Positions 58,501-64,000 of a stretch of DNA of 64,000 bases are shown piece after piece. Source of the DNA: Owenia fusiformis (Eukaryota; Annelida; Polychaeta; Sabellida; Oweniidae); the NCBI GenBank assembly GCA_903813345.2, contig CAIIXF020000004.1, positions 31,313,986 to 31,377,985 on the forward strand. Reading direction: 5' to 3'. Position numbers and translations under genes: made by a program. The notes beneath the pieces were generated by a model that saw nothing but the letters and a program-made list of their open reading frames with translations, was not told the origin of the DNA and did no database searches. Position 1 is the first letter of the stretch. Each line of letters opens with the position of its first letter.

Positions 58501-59160
58501 TTAAAATCCTCATAAATCACATTGTAAAAAAACATTTCACAATCTAACTGATTTATAGTGAAAACATTAACATGTGACTTTTTAATTATAGGCCCTAATT
58601 GGAATTCAGGTCAATGACTATATAAGGTCAGAATGACTATATAAGGTCATGGTCTAACTTTGAAGCTCTCTTTAAGACTTAGCACCTTACAGGACCCCTC
58701 AGTGTTTCCAGCTAATGGTCCATTAATTGTATTTTTGTGTTGGTTGATCCATTTATGAGTTCACAAAGTTTTTTCCCTGCTGTCTGTAGACTGTATATTC
58801 AAAAAAAAAATGTATATTCAAATGCTATTTAATTGTTTGAAAAAATTGAAATCTCGTAAAAATTATATGTGTTCACTATATATTTTATATATACAATATT
58901 AAGTTTACAAGATTTGGACACTTCTCTACTTTATTTATTCATTTATTTATTGATTTATTTATTTATTTCTCAATTCACCCCTTAAAGGGTATACGAGTAC
59001 AAAAACATTTATTAATTATTTATTAATTGATATTTATATAAAAGTTTCTTAATGAAAATGTATTATTTTTCAGCAAAGGGGAGATATTCCACCTGGTAGG
59101 GACTGTGCAACTAGATGTTCAACAAGTGGCTGCCAATGTGTTGGAGAAAAAGGCTCAAGG
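28537..59160 (+). CDS. COL4A2-like: Collagen type IV alpha-2-type chain, 5' end (3 exons, gene incomplete)
   Basis: Partner chain of the minus-strand collagen. Exons 28537-28547, 28692-28740 and 59074-59160 join in frame to a 49-residue start: signal peptide MKQLFVIAIIALLTIDTVAG, then QRGDIPPGRDCATRC and STSGCQCVGEKGSR. The four Cys (C31, C35, C40, C42) and the C-Q-C-x-x-E-K-G run match the 7S start of alpha-2-type chains (human COL4A2 has a similar DCSGGCQC stretch, from memory). The triple helix should begin with the next exon, which is not in the window although 4.8 kb of the following intron is. Intron 1 is 144 bp, intron 2 is 30,333 bp. An RGD is present at residues 22-24. Confidence 0.88.
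28692..28740 (+). CDS. COL4A2-like: Collagen IV alpha-2-type exon 2: signal peptide core
   Basis: Begins after TTTTCAG and ends at a GTGAGTAT donor. It codes the hydrophobic FVIAIIALLTI core of the leader and ends DTVAG, phase 0. The following intron is 30.3 kb. Confidence 0.85.
29995..30375. repeat. Degenerate AT-rich tandem repeat
   Basis: Variants of GGTTCATTTGAAATATG / GATTCACTTAAAATATG alternate for about 380 bp at the start of the 30-kb intron. Old and much diverged. Confidence 0.8.
30376..32330. other. Intron 2 of the alpha-2-type gene: no gene
   Basis: AT-rich. A partial R2 fragment with a G-run lies at 31915-31995. Nothing coding seen. Confidence 0.5.
32331..32463 (-). repeat. R1 dispersed repeat, reverse copy
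   Basis: Reads TTTTGAAATGCAAGATAGAG, GGAATTAGCAAGGAATAAAT, GTATAGAAATGTAAGAAAAT and TTCATTCAAATTTTTGAGAA in reverse order of the family. Confidence 0.85.
33559..34727. mobile_element. 1.17-kb non-autonomous DNA element with 30-bp inverted ends
   Basis: Left end 33559-33588 (CCTTGGTCCCAGGGTATTTC then ACTTCTTTCT) and right end 34698-34727 are inverted copies with one mismatch in 30. The right end's outer 13 bases form a perfect palindrome, CCTTGGTCCAAGG, itself able to fold. No transposase frame is seen between them. A target duplication could not be fixed. Confidence 0.7.
35035..35145 (+). repeat. R3 dispersed repeat, worn copy
   Basis: TAAATATGCCAATTTTTCAT, TCCTCATTGTCAAGTGTACA and TTTAAAATCTCAACTGGGTG align with R3. 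Confidence 0.65.
35936..36071 (+). repeat. R1 dispersed repeat
   Basis: Near-complete: TTTCTCTTTAAAATTTGAAT to CTATTTTGCATTTTAAAATA. Confidence 0.9.
36808..36998 (+). repeat. R2 dispersed repeat
   Basis: CCAGGCCCAGCCCATAGCTA start, TTTGCCAAGGGGGTTTCAG, CACTTGAAAAGTGCACAAAA, AATTTTTGGCCAGAGGGGCT, CCCTGGCTACAATCC end. Confidence 0.82.
36999..39121. other. Intron sequence without a gene
   Basis: AT-rich. Two direct copies of AGGATAATCAATTGCT lie at 38876 and 38921. Nothing coding seen. Confidence 0.5.
39122..39299. repeat. 14-bp minisatellite, about 12 copies
   Basis: Unit TATTGTATTGTATG, almost perfect. As 14 is not a multiple of three, all six frames stay open and give Tyr-Cys-Ile-Val or Thr-Ile-Gln-Tyr peptides; these are artefacts. 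Confidence 0.97.
39441..39570 (-). repeat. R1 dispersed repeat, rearranged reverse copy
   Basis: The family's start (CACTTCATTCAAATTTTAAA) comes first, followed by AGCAAGGAATAAAGTAAACA to GTATAGAAATGCAAGAAA, as in the tandem copies at 61446. It is one monomer junction of a tandem form. Confidence 0.82.
40911..41048 (+). repeat. R1 dispersed repeat
   Basis: Near-complete copy. On the minus strand the short conserved peptide frame is open here too ([20 protein letters not shown]). Confidence 0.9.
41645..41752. repeat. 21-bp minisatellite, 5 copies
   Basis: Unit TGTTGCAACCCTGATATGTA plus T, perfect copies. As 21 is a multiple of three, one frame reads a repeated NTYQGCN peptide. Confidence 0.97.
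42806..42862. repeat. Direct duplication of 24 bp
   Basis: AATATGGGTCAGGAAGTACC plus CATG occurs twice with a nine-base spacer. Confidence 0.85.
43019..43209. mobile_element. Possible 191-bp MITE with AAGGC-GT-CACA ends
   Basis: Left AAGGCAGTGGCACATGA and reversed right end AAGGCTGTTCACACTTT are imperfect inverted repeats. A similar end, AAAGGCCTGTTCACATCAGG, is at 24179. Family unknown. Confidence 0.4.
43210..45772. other. Intron sequence without a gene
   Basis: Rich in ATGATGTCA / TGACATCAT words (for example 43530-43556, 44960-44990, 45318-45345). No coding pattern was recognised in the open frames here. Confidence 0.5.
45773..45910 (+). repeat. R1 dispersed repeat
   Basis: Complete length, with a diverged segment (AACTCAATGAAATTTTGGC) where other copies read AAGTGTCTGATTTTCTTGC. 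Confidence 0.85.
46643..46785 (-). repeat. R3 dispersed repeat, reverse copy
   Basis: GCAAGTGGGTGCTGCACCCA, TTGCACCCACCTGAAAATCC, GAAAAATCATGAAAATAGGC match R3 reversed. Its CACCCA words appear to have spread within the copy. Confidence 0.8.
46850..47072. repeat. Tandem duplication of about 125 bp carrying palindromic GTTGTTATAGCAAC
   Basis: Both units run TGTTGTTATAGCAACGGTTC, then CTGTCAGTT, ATCTTTCATATCTCC and TTTATCTTT. The palindrome GTTGTTATAGCAAC occurs at 46852, 46952 and 46976. It has the form of an RFX X-box. Confidence 0.8.
47093..47338. mobile_element. 246-bp TA-flanked MITE with AAACCTGTC-type ends
   Basis: Left TACAGTGAAACTGCCT, right GACAGGTTTTATAGTA (reversed TACTATAAAACCTGTC). 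Inside: GAACACCTGCTAATCC. Related sequence at 63359-63476, around 61790-61925, and a left-end-like TACAGTAAAACCTGTCTG at 13502. Mariner-like by its TA ends. Confidence 0.7.
48337..48455 (+). repeat. R1 dispersed repeat, diverged
   Basis: TTTATTTGAATAAAA, ATATCTATACATTTTAGAAT, TTGACTACACGCCTGTTAAA follow the family order at low similarity. Two more worn reverse fragments are at 47515-47605 and 48660-48780. Confidence 0.6.
48781..51534. other. Intron sequence with X-box-like palindromes, no gene
   Basis: GTTGTCATGGTAAC (49512), GTTACCATGGCAAC (49766), GTTGTCAGGGAAAC (50487) and GTTACCATAACAAC (50513). Nothing coding seen. Confidence 0.6.
51535..51855. repeat. Degenerate tandem repeat of about 20-bp steps
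   Basis: Variants of ATGTTAATATCACTGTTTCT and GGTTAATAACACCATTTCT alternate for about 320 bp, with a higher-order repeat of about 120 bp. Confidence 0.85.
51856..53097. other. Intron sequence without a gene
   Basis: AT-rich; nothing recognised. Confidence 0.5.
53098..53340. repeat. Degenerate GATC-rich tandem repeat
   Basis: AGATCCCTAGATAGAGCTTT and variants (AGATCTCCAGGTAGAT) for about 240 bp. The open frames of Leu/Ile/Ser-rich peptide here are artefacts. Confidence 0.85.
53341..54644. other. Intron sequence without a gene
   Basis: Nothing coding seen. A short GC-richer patch, CAGCCGCAAGGGCCAAAAGG, at 53477 stands out but has no recognised meaning. Confidence 0.5.
54645..54780 (+). repeat. 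R1 dispersed repeat, best full copy
   Basis: TTTTTCTCTCTAAAATTTGA to CGTATTTTGCATTTTAAAAC; differs little from the copies at 35936 and 61086. A diverged reverse copy is at 55385-55490. Confidence 0.92.
56696..56887. mobile_element. 192-bp MITE with ACACTCCCC / GGGGTGT ends
   Basis: Left ACACTCCCCTTTAAAAGTTT, right (reversed) ACACCCCCTCCATAAGTTTG; the next bases GGCAACTGAAA and GGAATCAGAAA also match. A second copy is at 60360-60523 and end fragments occur at 24312-24350 and 39846-39885. TA-ended. Confidence 0.75.
57232..57386 (-). repeat. R2 dispersed repeat with an internal 27-bp minisatellite
   Basis: Reverse R2 (CCCTCTGGCCAAGAATTCC, ATCATGCAGTTTTTACC). The internal TTTTGCAGTTTTTACCATTT plus TGAGCAA is repeated four times (57281-57383), where other copies have it once. 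Confidence 0.88.
57880..57957 (-). repeat. R1 dispersed repeat with internal deletion
   Basis: TTTTAAAATGCAAAATTGAG, AGCAAGGATTAAAG, then directly ATTCATTCAAATTTTTGAGA; the middle of the family is missing. Confidence 0.8.
58360..58450 (-). repeat. R3 dispersed repeat, partial
   Basis: GGCATTTTTGACCAAATTTG, TCTAAATTGTGAAAATAGGG and CATCCTGGGGAGAACACTG correspond to the reverse of the 5' part of the copy at 19941. Confidence 0.6.
59074..59160 (+). CDS. COL4A2-like: Collagen IV alpha-2-type exon 3: 7S cysteine cluster
   Basis: Twenty-nine codons between TTTTTCAG and GTAAGTTTG, phase 0 on both sides. Four Cys spaced C-x3-C-x4-C-x-C, then the basic EKGSR that leads into the collagen repeat. It is isolated: no other coding-like sequence occurs within 30 kb upstream or 4.8 kb downstream on this strand. 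Confidence 0.9.
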
Positions 59161-60359
59161 GTAAGTTTGAAACTTTTTGAACATCTCTCGTATATATACA
59201 TTCACTTGTTTTGTCCAGATGTTAAAATCCATTGAATTCACTTTAATTAATGTTCAGATTTATATGTTTTAAATGAAAATTGATAATTATGAGTGCATAT
59301 GGTCAGATTTCTGAAATAATCAATTTACTAAGCTGCAAAATATAAAAAAAACAGATTTTATGAAAATAGTAAATTCTGTAATTACCCTATTGTACGTGGT
59401 TCCTTAAAATTGGGATGACTTGAATACCTCCATCTGTGTTCCATATTATTATTGGGGGTGTATGTCCTAATATACACCATATAGAATATGAATGATATAC
59501 TATTTTATGTACAATTATTATGCGGCAAGGAAGATCCAGTAACTGTGAAAGGTATGTCAATGTTTTATGAAATATTTCTTCAACTTAGGAGGCATCTGTC
59601 AATTACTTATTGATCACCCCTCGTATATATTTTTATGCAGGAAAATCTATTTCATTTTGTTGTTTATTGTTTACTGTTTACCTCTATATGGAAAGGTTTT
59701 AGATGAACATACACGAGAGGGATGTTCCCATAATTCCCCACTGATATTTATGCGAAGTCAGAAAATGAGAAAAAAAACATTCAAAAAAATTTGACCCAGT
59801 CCCTTATAGGCACAGCAGGATGGGATATTTCAGCTCCCTTTGTAAGAGAATGATGGGATATGCTAACCCTCCTTGTTATAGAATGATGGGATATGCTTTC
59901 CCTGTTTGTTAGAGTTTCCATGTTGGTACTTGTTTTTACAACATGGAAATAGAATTAGGAACTTGCTTTACTTCACACAACATATTCTGCAGATACCTCC
60001 TTGCAAATTAGACACACGAACACCTGCAGACAGACAACTTTTGGATGATTTAATTAAGATCGAACATATTTAAGGATTGATCATTGAAAAAATGCATTTG
60101 GAATCAGCGAATGGTGTAAAATTCATAATGTTGAAATTTGATATTGGAAAATTTAAAATTGATGTGCCATTTGAAAGGTCGGAAGAAATTGACACCATTA
60201 TCTATTTATGTGATTTGAGATAAAGCTGAGATACATAGATATAGCCCATGTACACCCCTCAATAAGTATGGTAATAGGAAATCCCCATTAGATAGCATAT
60301 AAAAGGTTGTTTGAATCCTAACTTTGTTTCTAAATAACAATAGATTGAATGATGATGAT
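59161..60359. other. Start of intron 3 of the alpha-2-type gene
   Basis: No exon seen. ATGATGGGATATGCT occurs twice at 59851-59898. Confidence 0.5.
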
Positions 60360-60523
60360 CAATTTGTTTAAAAGTTCTCTGTGACAATTTAAAAAATCAT
60401 CAAATTTGTCATAAATTCCCAAACCATTGTAATTAAGGAACAAAATTAAGATTTAAACATAGACATATTTGATATGCTATCAAATAAAAACTTCCAGTTG
60501 CCAAACTCATTTCGGGGGGTGTA
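60360..60523. mobile_element. Second copy of the ACACTCCCC MITE, left end worn
   Basis: AATCATCAAATTTGTCATAA, TTTGATATGCTATCAAAT and AGTTGCCAAACTCATTTCGG match 56696-56887 in direct orientation; it ends GGGGGGTGTA. Confidence 0.65.
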
Positions 60524-60996
60524 TATTGTATCAGTTTATTGATGATGTCATAGTACGATTAAGGTAAGTCCTGTACATTGAATAATCTGCCTAATTAACA
60601 GGTGGAACATATCCAAAATTGCCATAAAGGGACTACCTTAAGACCTTACCTCATGTGTGAAAAAGTGTAAAGTGTAAACTTGTTCTCAGGGCATATTCAA
60701 GTACAATTGACTGTCTCGCACATGTTGTAGCAAATCGTGCCAAAAATCTTCTCTCGGGTTATGTTTGGGCCACATCTGCTTTTTCTGAAATTAACTCCGG
60801 CCTTCTACCTGCTGAACCCTGTTCTGTGCATGCTCATTTCATTAAGAAAGTACGGGAAAATCAGTTGTGTATGATGTCATAATCTTAAAGACATAATAAT
60901 CTTATAATAATCTTAAAGGCATATACTGTACACTGTTCTAGAGAATTCTGGGATATTTCGGCTGTGTGGTTTTTTCAATCTCTTCTTGTCCGCATA

Positions 60997-61222
60997 TTTT
61001 CTCTAAAATTTGAAGTGTCTGATTTTCTTGCTCTGTGCAATAAAAGAGTTTTGACTACATGTTTGTTTTATTCCTTGCCGATTCCTCCCATTTCTCTCTA
61101 AAATTTGAATGAAGTGTCTGATTTTCTTGCATTTCTATATAAATTAGAGTGTTTACTACATGTCTGTTTACTTTATTCCTTGTTGATTCCACTCTTTTTC
61201 ACTCTATTTTGCATTTGAAAAC
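60997..61222 (+). repeat. R1 dispersed repeat, tandem dimer
   Basis: A worn first monomer (60997-61090) is followed directly by a near-complete one; the join reads GATTCCTCCCATTTCTCTCT, as in other tandem forms. Confidence 0.9.
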
Positions 61223-61445
61223 AAGACTATCTTGAAAAACAAAACTATCTTGACATCTTTTTAGGCAGCCCAGGTAATCTAGTACATCAGCATTGAAATT
61301 GAAAAATGAGTTTTAAAAAGATATAAGTGAAGAAGAAACACTTTGAGTAAATGAATAGACACTTACACTCATGGAGGAAACATCTTAAAAAACATACAGT
61401 AAACTTTTGTGATCACTTAGTTTAAGATAAATGCTTGCTTGTCAT

Positions 61446-61672
61446 GTTTTAAGATTTGAAAAGAGAGGAATTAGCAAGGAATAAAGTAAACAGGCATGTA
61501 GTTTACACTCTAAATTGTATAGAAATGCAAGAAAATTAGACACTTCATTCAAATTTTAGAAAGAAATGAGTGGAATTAGCAAGGAATAAAGTAAACAGGC
61601 ATGTAGTTTACACTCCAAATTGTATAGAAATGCAAGAAAATTAGACACTTCATTCAAATTTTAGATAGAAAA
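61446..61672 (-). repeat. R1 dispersed repeat, tandem dimer in reverse
   Basis: Two monomers with a period of about 105 bp (GGAATTAGCAAGGAATAAAG at 61467 and 61572), almost identical to each other. Together with 60997-61222 it makes an inverted pair around a 220-bp spacer. Confidence 0.92.
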
Positions 61673-62304
61673 CTGCAGAAAGGGCATGATGCCTTTTACT
61701 TTTTTCTTGTTTTTTTCACTGAATTTCTTCCTTCATTTGAAACAGAACTGGATGTCTAGTTCAATTCTGGCATTTCTATGACCCAAATGAAACACACCTA
61801 TATACATTCATTTTGGTTCAAACTTTTTAATCTGCTACCAATATAACCACATTAGGAAACCTTGAAATCTGAACACCTACCCATCTGAACACCTACCTGT
61901 CTGAACACTTTTGGCTGGTCCCAGTTCCCGTTCGAATTTACAAATTTACTGAAACAGAAGGGAGATTCCTTTTACTTTATAATATTCCCATCACAAACAA
62001 TTTGTCTTGAATAATTGGCAAAATTGTTGAATCTAATGATCCCTTTCATTGGACGCAATAGCTGTCTTTTGAATTCTGAATTCAGATGTTTGACTGAAAG
62101 GTCAGAGTGACCTAAATACCCCTGATTGACATGTCAGAGTGACCCAAATACCGAAACCTGTTGTGCAAACTTGGAAATAAGAAACATGAATGGGAGAGCA
62201 GACTCAAGGTGGTTCGGCTGACTAGATCTGTCAGAACCCATATGTGTTAATCATGCACTATACATATGGTAAACATATTTTTAAAGATTTTTCTTCATAA
62301 CAAA

Positions 62305-62525
62305 TAGGCGAGGCAGAATGAAATAGATGAGGTAAAATGATGAGACAAATCAAAATGAAATAGGTGAGGCAAATGAAAATATATTTCAAAAGATTTCTCC
62401 ATATAACAATAAGTCAAGGCATATTTAGATAGGTGAGGTGAAATGAAACAGTCGAGGCAAATTTAAATAGGTGAGGCAAATTGAAACAGTCGAGGCAAAA
62501 TGAAATAAGCAAAGCAAAATGAAAT
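62305..62525. repeat. GAGGCAAA-type degenerate tandem repeat
   Basis: Variants of GTGAGGCAAATTGAAACA and GTCGAGGCAAAATGAAATA, about 10 units; related in sense-reverse to 13186-13285. Confidence 0.8.
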
Positions 62526-63358
62526 AGGCTCACCTTTCTCGGTGTTGCAAATTCTACCTCCCACGAGTAACACACATTTACTCAAACACCTGCAGCCAGC
62601 GGGACAACAGATAATGGAAAGTACATAGAAGATAATTCGAAGATATCTCACAATGGGTAACCATGAATTTCAAGAGTAATCTTGTTGGTGGGGCCCATGT
62701 GCCCCTATTCTCTACCTATACACACACCTACGATATAAGATAATAAAAAATATATGGGAAGATGGCTGGTATTGTGGGAGGGATGAGATTTGATATAAAA
62801 TGGGTCGGGTTCATGGTTAGATCACTCTAACTTAAATAACACAAGTGATTTCATACCTAGACAACACAGAGAGATTGAAACATACTCTTCGCATTTTCTT
62901 GTTCTCTGTAGCTTATATGAAGCGTCTGTTTTAGTTCATTCTTGTTGGAGTTCTATTTATGTACCCTCTGTTGAAGGGGGTGTAAATTTGAAGTTATATA
63001 TCTTGTATGGAGGGGGCTGTTATATTGAAAATATCAATTTAACTAGATAATTGCCTCAAACAATCATCCCTCATTTTAAGAGTAAAGTGAGGAGATCCTT
63101 ATTAAAAGGGTTAAAGAAACTACCCACCCTTTCTGTTGATGAATTCTATTTTTAGTGTATACTTGTTCGTTATCATAGAGTTGAGCTAATCTGGAAATTA
63201 GCGATTGGAATCACTGAGAACTCTTCTTGTCTTTGCCCCTTTTTAGGATAGCCGCAGTAACACCTGTGTACAAGAACACCTCTCGAATTTGATTTTACCG
63301 TATCATAATATATATGAGAGTGTTAGACCACAATGCATTACAAAATGAAACATGACTA
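62526..63358. other. Intron sequence without a gene
   Basis: Nothing coding seen. A GAAGGGGGTGTA end of the ACACTCCCC MITE family may lie at 62974. Confidence 0.4.
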
Positions 63359-63476
63359 TAGACGTCCATATTACAGAACTTCAAAATTAGAACACCTGCC
63401 AATATGAACACTTTTCGGCAGTAACACCTGCCAATATGAACACTTTTTGGCAGTCCCCATAAACAGGTTTTATAGT
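63359..63476. mobile_element. Partial AAACCTGTC-type MITE with internal duplication
   Basis: AACACCTGCCAATATGAACA occurs twice, then CAGGTTTTATAGTA as at the right end of 47093-47338. Confidence 0.6.
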
Positions 63477-63684
63477 ATCTTAATATATATGAAAGTGTTA
63501 TACCATTTCAAAACACAGCAAAAACCTCATTTAAGACACCTTTCTCTTCACATTATTGTGTAATTTAAAGGCAGAATTAGAGAGCTAGTCCCTGAAGAAA
63601 AAGCCATGGTATTTCATGGTACAACCATGGTAATTCAATGGTAATTCATGGGTCTTCAAGGTTTTTTCCATTGAGCCCTCATAG

Positions 63685-63750
63685 AAATTGAAGCAAATTA
63701 AATACTTCATTCAAATTCTAGAGAGAAATAGTGTGGAATTGACAAGAACA
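63685..63750 (-). repeat. R1 dispersed repeat, fragment
   Basis: ATACTTCATTCAAATTCTAG, AGAGAAATAGTGTGGAATTG; breaks off after that. Confidence 0.7.
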
Positions 63751-64000
63751 GTTGAAAAATTGGGGAGAAGTCAGAAGGACATTACCACAATAGATATTTG
63801 TTCACAAGCACACATCCTGTTGTGGTATGATTACCTAAATTGCATTGAATCACGCCTGTCTGTGGGTCAAAATGTCTGACAACCACTCATTGATAAGTTT
63901 TTAGCCTAAAACCTTTGATTCTAGAATCTCAAGAGACCTGTGCACCTTCTAAGGTGAAGTTCCTTTAACTCATTTTATGTCTTCCCATAGCTATGAGACA

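Noticed and set aside
59161-64000. Further exons of the alpha-2-type collagen
   Set aside because: The plus strand was scanned for AG-GGN followed by Gly codons at every third position; none was found, so the next exon is taken to lie outside the window.
1-64000. Retroviral, LTR, Polinton or other virus-like elements
   Set aside because: No capsid, envelope, integrase or LTR-like sequence was recognised; the only reverse transcriptase is the LINE fragment at 1669-3108.

Overview
This is a nuclear genome window from an animal, AT-rich and intron-dominated. Nearly all recognisable coding sequence belongs to two type IV (basement-membrane) collagen genes lying head to head. The minus-strand gene (exons 914-27605) starts with a signal peptide and a four-cysteine 7S segment. 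It then runs as Gly-X-Y repeats whose interruptions follow the order known in alpha-1-type chains, such as human COL4A1. The plus-strand gene starts at about 28462/28537 and has a signal peptide and a four-cysteine 7S exon (59074-59160) of alpha-2 type (compare human COL4A2). The two start codons are under 1 kb apart, so the classic divergent COL4A1/COL4A2 arrangement and its bidirectional promoter are present. Both genes run off the window, so neither the C-terminal NC1 domains nor the later exons are visible. The species cannot be named. The gene pair says bilaterian-type animal, and the compositional style and non-vertebrate repeats suggest a marine invertebrate (for example a lophotrochozoan, hemichordate or cephalochordate); this is inference only.

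Layout. 1-27605: minus-strand alpha-1-type collagen IV, 17 coding exons (1965 nt, 655 codons) whose reading frame closes at every junction. Its introns carry a perfect-architecture 817-bp fold-back element (73-889), a 5'-truncated LINE with a reverse transcriptase fragment and a 22-bp target-site duplication (1529-3122), a 1-kb element with 13-bp inverted ends (6969-7980), a 721-bp element with a 5-bp duplication (11552-12272), and several minisatellites. 27606-28536: shared promoter region, including a GC-richer stretch with a strong antisense splice donor. 28537-64000: plus-strand alpha-2-type collagen IV, with two small 5' exons, a 30.3-kb intron and one 7S exon; the next exon lies beyond the window.

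The introns are a graveyard of short dispersed repeats. One family of about 140 bp, sometimes as tandem monomers of about 105 bp, occurs at least 12 times on both strands. Another of about 190 bp (R2) has at least five copies, and a third of about 150 bp (R3) has four. There are also several TA-ended mariner-like MITEs and a 1.17-kb element with 30-bp inverted ends. No rRNA, tRNA, CRISPR, retrovirus or LTR element was recognised.

How the genes work together: in known animals alpha-1 and alpha-2 chains assemble as a 2:1 heterotrimer that forms the basement-membrane network. Sharing one promoter is the established way of co-expressing them, and the cysteine-rich 7S exons identified here are the parts that cross-link four trimers.
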